DNA of 64,000 bases from Spirosoma aerolatum (GTDB lineage: Bacteria; Bacteroidota; Bacteroidia; Cytophagales; Spirosomataceae), in the NCBI RefSeq assembly GCF_002056795.1, contig NZ_CP020104.1, positions 1,995,001-2,059,000 of the forward strand, given 5' to 3'. Made by a program: the position numbers and the translations under genes. The notes under the pieces are model-generated. The model was not told where the DNA came from. It made no database searches and saw only the letters and a program-made list of their open reading frames with translations. This document shows positions 7,264 through 16,713 of the stretch, piece after piece (position 1 is the first letter of the stretch; every line of letters begins with the position of its first letter).

Positions 7264-10200
7264 TTAATTCGGGACAGAATTGTGGACTTGATGAACGGGT
7301 AGAATAATCTGGAAAGTAGCTCCTTCACCTGGTCGGCTGAAAGCCCGTATATAGCCGTGGTGATTTTCAACGATCCGCCGACAGATCGTCAGGCCAATAC
7401 CTGTTCCTTCATAGGTTTCTCGTCGATGCAACCGCTGGAACATGCCGAAAATCTTCTCCACATACTGCATATCGAAGCCGATGCCGTTGTCTGTTACATT
7501 GATTGCCATATAGTCATGGTCTGATAAGCCAAATTCAGTTCGCATCTGGTCTGTTACAGGGCAGCTTTCTATGGTCACCTGAGGTGTGCGATTACTGACG
7601 AATTTTAGTGCATTGCTGATCAGGTTTTGAAACAGTTGATGCAGTTGTCCGGGAACACCATCAACAACGGGCAAATTTCCGACTTCGATTAATGCTTCTT
7701 TATCCTGAATGGTTATCTCCAGATCGTCCTGAATACGGGCAATAATGGCATTCAGATTTACCGGTTCAAATTGAGCATCCAGCCTTGAGAGTTTTGATAG
7801 TCGTAATACATCATCGACCAGGGTTTGCATCCGGGCGGCTGCCCGAACAATCCGTTTGAAATGTTCCTGTTCGGCAGTTTCTAGTTTGCCCTCAAGCGAA
7901 GCCAGCAACAGGGTGCTGAAAGCCTGAATTTTGCGGAGAGGTTCTTTCAGATCATGGCTGGCTACCGAGGCAAACTGCATTAAATCCAAATTGGACCGTT
8001 CGAGTTCCATATTCAGATTTTTCAATTCCCGCGTTCGATCGGCAACGCGTCGTTCCAGCACCTCATTGGCTACTTTGCTGTCATGAATGTCGGTACAGCC
8101 ACCGATGTAGCCCATAAAAGTGCCATTAGGGTCGAACCAGGGCTTCCCACGTTCGGCAACCCACCGATATTCACCATCATGACGCCGAAGCCGATAGTCC
8201 ATATAAAATTCCTGACGAGCATCGAATGAGGTTGTATAGGTAGTCATACAACGCTGAAAGTCATCAGGATGGACGCCCTGACTCCAGCCATTGCCAATTT
8301 CCTGATCCATTGTACGGCCGGTATAATCTAGCCAGCCTTTGTTGAAAAACGTACATAGCTTATCGACGCCTGATATCCAGATGAGTACCGGAGCTGTATC
8401 GGCAATAGACCGGAACCGAATCTCACTCTGACGAAGAATCGCTTCGGCCTGTTTTTGGTCATTAATATCCGTAGCCGAACCGAACCATTTAACGATAGTG
8501 CCTTCTGAATCTCTAACGGGTACCGATCGGCCCAGAAACCAACGATATTGCCCTGGCTGCCGATGGTCGGCAAAGCGGTATTCCATCTGAAACGGCTCGC
8601 CGGTCTGTATGCTATGCGCCCACAATTCAAGGCAGCGTTTCTGATCGTCGGGGTGAATGACATGAATCCAGCCCTCATTGCCATAGGTATCTTTCGCTAA
8701 ACCCGTATAGATGTACCACTGCTGGTTATAGTAATCAGACGTGCCGTCGGGCCGGGCAGTCCAGACAATTTGCGGGATCAGATCGGCCAGTTGTTCAAAC
8801 TGCTGCTGGCTTTCCTCAAGCTGAAGGCGAGCCTTTACCGATTCGGTGACTTCGTAGGCAACCATGATGATACCGGTAATCTGCCCGAGCGAATCAGTCA
8901 AAGGCTGAAAAGAATAACTATAGTAGCCAGTCGATAATTGGCCATGTCGTGTTAGTTCAACGGCCTGCTCGGCTACCGCAAACGGTTCGCCCGACTGGAA
9001 AACCTGGTCCAGTACCAGGCCTATTCCCTGAGCGATCAGTTCGGGAAATACATCGAGAAAGGGTCTGCCAATCAATTGATTTTCCTGACGGTCGGTTAGG
9101 GCCAGGTAGAGGTTGTTGGTGAGGGTAAGAATATGCTGAGGACCTTCGACAATGGCAATAGCAACAGGTGCCTCTCTGAATAAGTGTCTAAGCTTCTGTT
9201 GGGTTTCCTGGCGGTCCTGAGCTAATTTCAATTGTGATTGCACACGAACCAGCAGCTCGTTGGCCGAAAAGGGCTTGGTCAGATAATCGTCGGCCCCGGC
9301 GGCATAGCCGTCGAGGGTTGCTTCTTCCCCCGCCCTGGCCGACAGAAGCATCACTGGAATATGAGCTGTTTTAGGATCTCCTTTAAGAATTCTTAGTAAT
9401 TCAGCCCCATCCAGATTGGGCATCATAATGTCGGATAAAAGTAGATCAGGCTGTTGGCGCTGAATGGCTTCAAGGGCTTCACGACCGTCGGCAACGGTAT
9501 CTACAGCATAATATTGACTAAGCAACCGATGGATATAAGCCCGCATATCGGCATTGTCGTCGGCCAGCAGTATGCGCTTATCAGAACGGTCAGTTTTGGA
9601 TGGCGAGGGTTCGTGTAAAAGCGATTGACTATCTGGCAAAGCGGAAAGCATCAGGTTGGCATCGGCCACAAACAAGTCGGCGCTGCCTGTCGATGATCGT
9701 TCTGGTGCCCTTGACTGCCGCGGCTGATGAACGGGTATTTGTACACAAAATGTACTGCCCCGATCCAGCTCGCTGCTGACCTGGATGGTACCTCCGTGTA
9801 ATTCGACCAGTTCATGAACGAGTGCCAGTCCGATACCTGTGCCTTCAAACGATCGGCCTTTTGACCCTTCGACTCGGTGAAATCGTTCGAACAGCCGAGG
9901 CAGTTCTGCACTAGGAATCCCCACACCCGTATCGTCTATGGTTAGTCGTATGCGGTTGTTTTGTAAGTTGGTCAGTCGGACGGTGATGGTGCCCTTTAGG
10001 GTAAATTTAAATGCATTAGATAAAAGATTCAGAACGATTTTTTCCCACATATTCCGATCCACATCCACTAATTCGGGCAAGGGGTCGGCATCAACTACGA
10101 GCTGCATACCCGCCTTCTCAATAACCGACCGGAAATTGCTGGCCAGATCCGTTGTAAAGGTCGATAGATCGGTAGGTGTAAACGCGGCCTGGAGCCGTCC

Positions 10201-11457
10201 ACTTTCCAGACGGCTGAAATCAAGCAACGTATTGACTAATCGAAGTAAGCGCTGCGCGTTGCGGTGAGCAGCTTCTACCTGCGTTTGCTGATGAGTAGCT
10301 AGCGGATGGTTAACATCCTGAAGCAGTTCTTCCAAAGGCCCCAGTATCAGCGTGAGTGGTGTACGAAGCTCATGGCTTATGTTGCTGAAAAATAGCGATT
10401 TGGCTCTGTTTAGCTCGGCTAGCTGTTCAATTCGCTGTCGTTCTTCTTCGGCTGCCTGACTCTGTTGGATGGCTGTCGCAACCTGATTGGCAACCAGCTC
10501 ATAAAACGTCCGGTAATTTGAGTCGAGGGGACGGGTAGGATTGATACCCGCTACCAGTATACCAATCGTTTTTTGCTGACCGGGAGCAATCAAAGGTAGA
10601 ACCATGGCCTGCGTAATGGGCTGTCCGGCCGGGCCAGGGCTCAATCCTTCACTGTTTGTCCATGAACTAACCATAGCTTTCCCTTGCTCTATAACATCCA
10701 TCAACGGAATGTTTAGCGGGTAGGAACTAAAGGCGTTAGCGGCTGATATAGAATTGGTTAATCGATTGTTGTTGGCTGGTATGCGAATGGCTTGCTCCAG
10801 TTGCAGGGCTTTTGTATCGGCGTTGATTAGGTAAAGTAAAGCAAAAGGAATATCATCGGGATTTTGGTAAATAGTTTGAGCGGCTGAGGCACAGGCGCTG
10901 CGGGTTGTACGCTCCGTCAGTATATTGCTGGCCAAAGCCGACAGGGTTGCCAGTCGGCGAGTATTCAGGTTTTGGGACGTTACCTCAGTATTAGGGCAAA
11001 ATAAGCCAGCTACCTTGCCGGTTTCGTCACGGATAGGGCTATACGAGAACGAATAGAAGGTTTCTTCCAGAAATCCTCCCCGGTTCATAAATAGGCGGAC
11101 ATCATCGACAAATGAAGACTCGCCCTGCTGGAAAACCTTATCGGCCAGTGGCCCGCAAAAGTCCCATATTTCTTCCCAGACAGTTGCAGCTGGTTTACCT
11201 AATGCCCAAGGATGTTTGGCCAGACTTAATACAGGAATATAAGCATCGTTATACAGAAAAGTGGCTGTGGGGCCCCAGCCAATCCATACCGGTTGGCGGG
11301 TGTTGAGCATTAAGTTGGTGGCCGTTTTAAGACTTTGTGGCCACTGATCAATAGGACCTAATGGAGTTTCGGCCCAGTTGAAGGTGCGAATAAGCGCGGC
11401 CGTTTCACCCCCTCCGGCCAAGAAATCAGTTTCTGTAGTACTTGGGGGGGCTATCAT
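7264..11457 (-). CDS. Hybrid histidine kinase with two kinase cores
   Basis: A 1397-residue soluble sensor with no clear membrane helix. Domains in order: an N-terminal PAS-like domain (about 15-160), GAF (about 165-340), HisKA with FFSNISHELRTP (His near 362) and HATPase (to about 590), a receiver domain (about 633-755, phospho-acceptor in LLLSDIMMPNLDG near 675), three PAS/PAC domains (about 760-1135), then a second HisKA with SHDLKEPLRK (His near 1168) and HATPase to the end. Two complete transmitter modules flanking one receiver in one chain is uncommon. GH97 follows 3 bases downstream, so it may control or be cotranscribed with carbohydrate use. Signal unknown. Confidence 0.93.
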   Translation of the reverse strand: MIAPPSTTETDFLAGGGETAALIRTFNWAETPLGPIDQWPQSLKTATNLMLNTRQPVWIGWGPTATFLYNDAYIPVLSLAKHPWALGKPAATVWEEIWDFCGPLADKVFQQGESSFVDDVRLFMNRGGFLEETFYSFSYSPIRDETGKVAGLFCPNTEVTSQNLNTRRLATLSALASNILTERTTRSACASAAQTIYQNPDDIPFALLYLINADTKALQLEQAIRIPANNNRLTNSISAANAFSSYPLNIPLMDVIEQGKAMVSSWTNSEGLSPGPAGQPITQAMVLPLIAPGQQKTIGILVAGINPTRPLDSNYRTFYELVANQVATAIQQSQAAEEERQRIEQLAELNRAKSLFFSNISHELRTPLTLILGPLEELLQDVNHPLATHQQTQVEAAHRNAQRLLRLVNTLLDFSRLESGRLQAAFTPTDLSTFTTDLASNFRSVIEKAGMQLVVDADPLPELVDVDRNMWEKIVLNLLSNAFKFTLKGTITVRLTNLQNNRIRLTIDDTGVGIPSAELPRLFERFHRVEGSKGRSFEGTGIGLALVHELVELHGGTIQVSSELDRGSTFCVQIPVHQPRQSRAPERSSTGSADLFVADANLMLSALPDSQSLLHEPSPSKTDRSDKRILLADDNADMRAYIHRLLSQYYAVDTVADGREALEAIQRQQPDLLLSDIMMPNLDGAELLRILKGDPKTAHIPVMLLSARAGEEATLDGYAAGADDYLTKPFSANELLVRVQSQLKLAQDRQETQQKLRHLFREAPVAIAIVEGPQHILTLTNNLYLALTDRQENQLIGRPFLDVFPELIAQGIGLVLDQVFQSGEPFAVAEQAVELTRHGQLSTGYYSYSFQPLTDSLGQITGIIMVAYEVTESVKARLQLEESQQQFEQLADLIPQIVWTARPDGTSDYYNQQWYIYTGLAKDTYGNEGWIHVIHPDDQKRCLELWAHSIQTGEPFQMEYRFADHRQPGQYRWFLGRSVPVRDSEGTIVKWFGSATDINDQKQAEAILRQSEIRFRSIADTAPVLIWISGVDKLCTFFNKGWLDYTGRTMDQEIGNGWSQGVHPDDFQRCMTTYTTSFDARQEFYMDYRLRRHDGEYRWVAERGKPWFDPNGTFMGYIGGCTDIHDSKVANEVLERRVADRTRELKNLNMELERSNLDLMQFASVASHDLKEPLRKIQAFSTLLLASLEGKLETAEQEHFKRIVRAAARMQTLVDDVLRLSKLSRLDAQFEPVNLNAIIARIQDDLEITIQDKEALIEVGNLPVVDGVPGQLHQLFQNLISNALKFVSNRTPQVTIESCPVTDQMRTEFGLSDHDYMAINVTDNGIGFDMQYVEKIFGMFQRLHRRETYEGTGIGLTICRRIVENHHGYIRAFSRPGEGATFQIILPVHQVHNSVPN

Positions 11458-11677
11458 TGAAAAGGAAGGTTTGTCGGTTGAGTAAAATCAGTTTGTAAAA
11501 ATACAATATTTGGCTTCTCTTTCGCCAAGAAAACTGCATGTGAAGCTATTTGCTCGCAATCAGCTTGTTATAGGTACCCGGACCGGGTTGGATAGCGTAC
11601 AATACCCGGTTACTTCTGTACTCGCAGAAGGGGTTTTCTGGAAAGGTGTTATTTTGCTTACTGATATGTAACAGAGT

Positions 11678-13561
11678 ATGTACCAAATCGTTCGTTTACT
11701 TGTTTTGGTCGCCATTTTGGCTGCCTCCCTGTCAAAAAAACGTGCCAATACGGGTGATGGACGAGCACTTTACAATCAGTTTCTGGCCGATAAGGCACGG
11801 TTTCATGAACAGGTAAAGAGGTTAGCTTCGTATGTTCAGGCTAAGGCACCAGCCGATTCGCTCCGGTTGGCATTTAAACAAAGTCGAGTGGCTTATAAGC
11901 GGATCGAGTGGCTGCTCGAATACTATCAGCCAGTACTGGCAGGGCGTGTTAATGGCCCTCCAGTAGTAGAAGTGGAGGAGGATGATCCGGCTCAAACGCC
12001 CATTCGGCCAGTTGGACTGCAGGTGATTGAATCCTATCTGTTCCCTGACTATGATCGGGCTCAAAATGACAGCCTGCTGTATGAACTAAACCAGTTATTA
12101 GCCTATTCGTCTCGGCTAGAGCAAGGTATACCTGGTGATCGCATAACGGATTCCGATACTTGGGAAGCTCTCCGTCAGCAGCTTTTTCGTATTCAGACAT
12201 TAGGCATAACCGGGTACGATGCTCCTGAAGCTCAGACGGGAATCAGTGAAGCTCTTGTTTCGTTACAGGTACTTCAGGCCGTTATGCAGCCTTACACGTT
12301 ACGCCTTTCCAAACCTGTAGCCGATCAGTTGGAAGATCGATGGCAAGTTGCTATTGGAATGCTGCAACACACAAAGGACTTCGCCAGTTTCGACCGCGTT
12401 CTGTTTATTCGAAATGGCTTATATCCACTGTGTAGAGCGGTGCAGCAGGCGCGGCAGTCGTTAGGAATTTTGCCCGCTTCCAGTGGTCGGTTTCTTTCTC
12501 CTCGGATTGCTACCTTGTCCGATTCCGGCGCTTTCCGAACGGATTACCTGATCAATTTCGGTGATTTTGCTTCTACTCCGCAGAAGGTCGCATTGGGAAG
12601 ATCGCTATTTTTTGATCCGCTACTATCGGGTAATAATGCCCGAAGTTGTGCGTCCTGTCACCAGCCTGAGCGTGCCTTTACCGACGGACGGCGAAAAAGC
12701 CAGGCTTTCGGTAAGTTGATGAAAACTGTACAACGAAATGCCCCGACTTTATTGAATGCTGGCCTGCAAAACGCTCAGTTTTACGATTCAAGGGTTACGT
12801 ACCTGGAAGATCAGGCCCATGATGTGCTTAAAAATTCAGACGAAATGCATAGCTCGTCGGATGAAGTAGCGCAGAAATTAGCGGCTAGCCCAGCGTACAA
12901 AAAATGGTTTGTGGAGGCCTTCCCGACAGGTTTGACGGGGCACAACGTGCGTAATGCACTGGCCTGTTATGTTCGGAGTCTGACGAGCCTGAATGCCCGC
13001 CCGGACCGCTATCTGCGTGGCGAATCTGTAGCAGTATCGGCTGACGAACTGGCCGGTTTTAATCTGTTTATGGGGAAAGGCCGTTGTGCTACCTGCCATT
13101 TTTTTCCGATTTTTAACGGATTTATACCCCCTCACTACGAAAAGACAGAGAGCGAGATCATCGGGGTTCCGAAAAAGGCCAGCATCCGGAAGGCGAAGCT
13201 TGATGTCGATTTAGGGAAGTTTACTACTTACAAAAAAAACATCCATCGCTATGCGTTCAAAACCCCGACCATTCGTAACGTTGCATTGACCGCTCCGTAT
13301 ATGCATAATGGGGTTTATCAGACGTTGGAGCAGGTGGTTGATTTCTATAATCGCGGAGGAGGGCGCGGAATAGGTATTCAATTGGAAAGTCAGACCTTGG
13401 CCAGCGATTCACTTCGCCTTAGTAGTGGCGAGCAAAAAGCCATCATTGCCTTTATGAAAGCGCTGACCGATACAACGGGGCTTACCCAAAGACCTACCCG
13501 TTTGCCGGATATTGACGGAAATAAAGCCTTAAATCGTCGACGCATTGGTGGCCGATATTAA
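11678..13561 (+). CDS. Diheme cytochrome c peroxidase with N-terminal imelysin-like region
   Basis: A 627-residue exported protein. The C-terminal half (about 290-600) is a MauG/CcpA-type diheme peroxidase with two c-heme sites, SCASCHQPERAF near residue 325 and RCATCHFF near 470. Other landmarks are TPTIRNVALTAPYMHNG, which supplies a distal ligand, and a C-terminal Met-rich helix. The first 270 residues are alpha-helical and resemble imelysin/EfeO-type iron-binding helices (QVIESYLFPDYDR). Such proteins reduce peroxide in the periplasm with electrons from small cytochromes. It is transcribed away from the hybrid kinase gene. The peroxidase call is strong; the N-terminal assignment is a resemblance only. 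Confidence 0.88.
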   Translation: MYQIVRLLVLVAILAASLSKKRANTGDGRALYNQFLADKARFHEQVKRLASYVQAKAPADSLRLAFKQSRVAYKRIEWLLEYYQPVLAGRVNGPPVVEVEEDDPAQTPIRPVGLQVIESYLFPDYDRAQNDSLLYELNQLLAYSSRLEQGIPGDRITDSDTWEALRQQLFRIQTLGITGYDAPEAQTGISEALVSLQVLQAVMQPYTLRLSKPVADQLEDRWQVAIGMLQHTKDFASFDRVLFIRNGLYPLCRAVQQARQSLGILPASSGRFLSPRIATLSDSGAFRTDYLINFGDFASTPQKVALGRSLFFDPLLSGNNARSCASCHQPERAFTDGRRKSQAFGKLMKTVQRNAPTLLNAGLQNAQFYDSRVTYLEDQAHDVLKNSDEMHSSSDEVAQKLAASPAYKKWFVEAFPTGLTGHNVRNALACYVRSLTSLNARPDRYLRGESVAVSADELAGFNLFMGKGRCATCHFFPIFNGFIPPHYEKTESEIIGVPKKASIRKAKLDVDLGKFTTYKKNIHRYAFKTPTIRNVALTAPYMHNGVYQTLEQVVDFYNRGGGRGIGIQLESQTLASDSLRLSSGEQKAIIAFMKALTDTTGLTQRPTRLPDIDGNKALNRRRIGGRY

Positions 13562-13589
13562 GCTGCTACACAGGATCGAAAAGAAATCA

Positions 13590-13847
13590 CTATTGATTGA
13601 GCCAAAGCTTTGCCAGATTCCCCAGTTGTATCTTAGTACCCGGATCGTACATTATTTTCTGGGCATGGACTTCGGTATTGTCAGAAATGCTCACCGAATG
13701 GTTTAGTTGTAGGATGTCAGCTCTTGTCGGAAGCCGATCGCCTGGATCGTTTGCGTCCGGTCTACATCTTTCATCACCGTAAATGATCGCCTACTGTTCG
13801 TAAAGAGGAAGGTGTTGAAATCGATAGACTCGCAGGGTATTTCGAGT
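13590..13847 (-). pseudogene. Possible decayed coding remnant
   Basis: This 286-bp gap between two genes holds no intact gene, but its minus strand reads as protein-like sequence in two adjoining frames. One frame runs from about 13844 to a stop at 13703 (EIPCESIDFNTFLFTNSRR and on). The other continues to a stop at 13590 (ILQLNHSVSISDNTEV and QKIMYDPGTKIQLGN). The second part vaguely recalls the repetitive ends of secreted Bacteroidota proteins. There is no start codon. It may be the tail of a frameshifted gene, or chance. Low confidence. Confidence 0.25.
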
Positions 13848-14645
13848 TTACATAAATGAACTCATTGCCGATTCATTGGCCAGTTCTTCGGCGTGTTCTT
13901 TACCTAAGTATTGGTCAATGAAATAATGGGCTATATACAGGAGTGGGGTTAGCACAACCGCAGAAGTCGCTTTGTAAATATAGTTAATGATACCTACCGC
14001 CAATACCTGTGTCAGTGACCAATTGCCGAAAATATAAAAGGCAATGCCCAATACGACAAATGAGTCGATCAGTTGAGAGACCAGGGTGGAGCCAGTGGCC
14101 CGGAGCCAGATTTTTCGGCTTCCGGTTATGCGTCGGAGGAAATGAAAAACATAAACGTCCAGAATCTGACCGATCAGGAAAGCGGTTAGAGAACCAATAA
14201 TAATCCCCAGGCCCTGCCGGAAGATCATCTGAAAGGCATTGTTAATATTGATTGCGTTTCCAGCCCCATCTTTTGCATTGACATCAAGCCAGAACTGGGC
14301 GGGTGGCAGCGTAGTGACGACATAAATAATCAGGAAGCTATACGCGATAAAACCCGCTGTCAGGAACGAAATGCGCCGGACACCCGCTTTGCCAAAGTAC
14401 TCGTTGATGATATCGGATGTGATGAACACAAACGGCCAGATGACTGCTCCTGCCGTGAGGTTAAAATCCAGAATAAAATCGCCAAACAAATGAATCTGGG
14501 CTGGTTTGGTGCCTAAAAGTGTTTCGACCGAAAAGATTTTTACGCCGATAATTTCGGCCACCAGCGCGTTGGTCAGAAAGATGGCGCTTAAAAAGATGTA
14601 CAGATTCGTACGTTTATTGGTAAATGAGTAGGAAGAGGAAGGCAT
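13848..14645 (-). CDS. Queuosine precursor transporter, YhhQ/VUT family
   Basis: A 265-residue inner-membrane protein with six predicted helices. It matches the YhhQ (queuosine precursor uptake) family by length and by signature segments: NALVAEIIGVKIFS, the conserved SDIINEYFGK motif near residue 78, and LVSQLIDSFVVLGIAF. The family takes up preQ0/preQ1-type 7-deazaguanines for tRNA queuosine synthesis. It is not adjacent to other que genes; a QueD/PTPS gene lies about 9 kb away. A 66-base gap separates it from the upstream membrane-protein gene on the same strand. Confidence 0.9.
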   Translation of the reverse strand: MPSSSYSFTNKRTNLYIFLSAIFLTNALVAEIIGVKIFSVETLLGTKPAQIHLFGDFILDFNLTAGAVIWPFVFITSDIINEYFGKAGVRRISFLTAGFIAYSFLIIYVVTTLPPAQFWLDVNAKDGAGNAININNAFQMIFRQGLGIIIGSLTAFLIGQILDVYVFHFLRRITGSRKIWLRATGSTLVSQLIDSFVVLGIAFYIFGNWSLTQVLAVGIINYIYKATSAVVLTPLLYIAHYFIDQYLGKEHAEELANESAMSSFM

Positions 14646-14711
14646 ACCGGAAATGATTGTCAGTCAACATGGCAAGATACATCACGAAGGGCTGATGCGC
14701 ATTGATGATGG

Positions 14712-16124
14712 CTATTTTTTTCGTTTATACACATCCGCAACGGATGTTGGTTCGTACTGACTGGCAAGTGCAGGGGCACGCTGGAACAGCTTCTCAACAA
14801 CTTTTTCACGATCGACTATGTAATCGGGTGGGTCTTTGCGGAAGTGATCGTATACATTGATGACCGCTTCGTAATTGTCGAGGTTTTTTAGATCATACTT
14901 GGCCAGGTCCCAGTTGAGGTACGGGGTGGCTAATCGATTGTATCGATAAGCGCTCAGGTCTTCGCCGATGATGAGTACGTGCTGGTTTCGAATATCTCCG
15001 GGTAAGGGAGACGGCTTCACCTGAAGGTTACTCAATCGGCCCAGTTCGGCTCCAGGAATCAGCCCCAGTGCGCCCTGATAAAAAAGCAGCAGTACCAATG
15101 AAAAGGCGATCAGAAACGTAAGCTCAGCCAGCCAGGCACGGCGTATACCCTCAAAATAAAAGTAGGTAAAATACGCCATCGGTGGCACAAAGCTTAAGAA
15201 AACCATGGGTGCCAGAAAGGGCATGAGACCAATCGTCAGAACCGCAATCACAAACCACAATGCCATGATTTGCTGGATGCGCTGCTGAAAATTGACATAA
15301 CGGTTCCCTCTGTTGAACAAACTCAGAAAACCCAGAACACCTAGCCCAAGCGGAATGAGTAACGACGCCAGCAGCGATTGGAAATCGGAGAGGGAATACT
15401 GACGCACGCGAAACACCGACGCAAGCAGATTCCTGTTAAAATCGTCGAGACTATCGCTAAGGTAATAGAATAGGACAGTAGCGGCAATTGGAAACAGAAA
15501 GCCAAAAAACGATAGCGAATATTGACGAAACGATGCCCCCGTGTAGAATAACAGGGATAGCATTGTCCAGATGATGAAAAGGGCTGAAGGGAGGTAAAAT
15601 AGGGCGGCAATGCCAATATAAAATCCAACTTCAAAAACTTCATCGGTCACCCCTCGCCGGTCCATTTGTCGGACAAGGGTTCCGAAAGCCAGCAACAAAA
15701 AACTGGTCGACATCAGTACTGGCGACAACGTCAGGCAGTCGTACGATATATGCATGAACAGCATATAAATAAGCCCAGGCCAGAATGTACGGTCAGGGTA
15801 AAGGTCGCGGTTATTGCAGAGGTAGTTGAAATAAACAATCTGAAATACGGATACCACCAGTGCGGCTGCATGAAGGGCGGTAGTGGATCGGCCGAATAAT
15901 GTATCGATCGCCCAATACACCAATGCCGATAAAGGGCTGATACTATCCCAGATGTCACGATACAATAAATCCCCCTGATTGATCTGTTCGCCTACAATCA
16001 TCCAGTTCAGTTCCGGCGTTAACAGCGGAAATGAATGCATAAGCAGCGGCAGACGGATCAGAACCAGCAACCCCAGTAAACTGACGTACAGATAGGGGAA
16101 ATAGGATTGAAAAAAACGAAGCAA
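14712..16124 (-). CDS. Polytopic membrane protein of unknown function
   Basis: A 470-residue integral membrane protein with about ten hydrophobic helices, followed by a soluble C-terminal domain of about 110 residues (IRNQHVLIIGEDLSAYRY through DYIVDREKVVEKL). The N-terminal layout, with an LLYRDIWDSISPLSALVYW loop after the first helix, recalls GT39/DUF2029-type lipid-linked sugar transferases, but no catalytic motif is convincing. The C-terminal domain looks like a small Rossmann-like fold. It follows no obvious partner. I do not assign a function. Confidence 0.8.
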   Translation of the reverse strand: MLRFFQSYFPYLYVSLLGLLVLIRLPLLMHSFPLLTPELNWMIVGEQINQGDLLYRDIWDSISPLSALVYWAIDTLFGRSTTALHAAALVVSVFQIVYFNYLCNNRDLYPDRTFWPGLIYMLFMHISYDCLTLSPVLMSTSFLLLAFGTLVRQMDRRGVTDEVFEVGFYIGIAALFYLPSALFIIWTMLSLLFYTGASFRQYSLSFFGFLFPIAATVLFYYLSDSLDDFNRNLLASVFRVRQYSLSDFQSLLASLLIPLGLGVLGFLSLFNRGNRYVNFQQRIQQIMALWFVIAVLTIGLMPFLAPMVFLSFVPPMAYFTYFYFEGIRRAWLAELTFLIAFSLVLLLFYQGALGLIPGAELGRLSNLQVKPSPLPGDIRNQHVLIIGEDLSAYRYNRLATPYLNWDLAKYDLKNLDNYEAVINVYDHFRKDPPDYIVDREKVVEKLFQRAPALASQYEPTSVADVYKRKK

Positions 16125-16259
16125 GACAAATAATGGTTAACGGTTTATAGTTTTCTCCAGACAAAACTGTAAACCGACGACTGATGTAAAATTACGGTCA
16201 TTTTCGGCATAATGGAAAAATGAGTGGATATTTGCAGAATAGATTAAGCGCCAAGTAAT

Positions 16260-16634
16260 ATGGAATCGAAACGACAGCAGAAGGTAGCCCGGCAGCTTCA
16301 AAAGGATTTGAGCGAAATTTTTCAGCGTGAAGTGCCGCATTTGTTCGGTGGAGCGTTCATTACCGTCACGAATGTGCGTGTTTCGCCCGATTTGAGTGTG
16401 GCGCGTGTATACTTAAGTTTTCTGGCAACGAAGAATAAAGGTCTTTTGCTGGAAACGATTCAGGAAAAAGGCAAAGTGATCCGTCAGCATCTGGGCGACC
16501 GGGTTCGGCACCAGCTCCGTATCGTTCCTGAACTGAACTTCTTCATCGACGACACGGCCGAATATGCCGATAAGATGGATAAACTCTTCGCTGGGCTCGA
16601 TATTCCGCCCGCGCCGGAGGAAGATGAAGAGTGA
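16260..16634 (+). CDS. rbfA: Ribosome-binding factor A
   Basis: A 124-residue KH-fold protein that binds the 30S subunit and helps mature the 5' end of 16S rRNA. The typical RbfA pattern is visible: RQQKVARQLQKDLSEIF at the N-terminus, VSPDLSVARVYLSF in the middle, and RHQLRIVPELNFFIDDTAEYADKM near the C-terminus (quoted in parts). The length is normal. The final codons and stop run into an octameric repeat. A permease gene of the LolC/E type follows on the same strand. Confidence 0.95.
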   Translation: MESKRQQKVARQLQKDLSEIFQREVPHLFGGAFITVTNVRVSPDLSVARVYLSFLATKNKGLLLETIQEKGKVIRQHLGDRVRHQLRIVPELNFFIDDTAEYADKMDKLFAGLDIPPAPEEDEE

Positions 16635-16706
16635 AAGAGTGAAAGAGTGAAAGAGCGAATTGAAAGGGCCGCTTTTTCACTCTTTCGCTCTTTCGCTCTT
16701 TCGCTT
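16631..16706. repeat. Inverted octameric repeat overlapping the rbfA stop
   Basis: The left side has three exact tandem GTGAAAGA words (16631-16654), preceded by a degenerate copy inside the rbfA end. The right side (16676-16706) has the opposite strand version, with three GCGAAAGA words in reverse complement. The two sides form a long imperfect hairpin. It covers the rbfA stop codon and extends almost to the permease ATG at 16714. Read through, it creates a spurious TTG-initiated N-terminal extension of the permease. Confidence 0.88.
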
Positions 16707-16713
16707 TTTAAAA

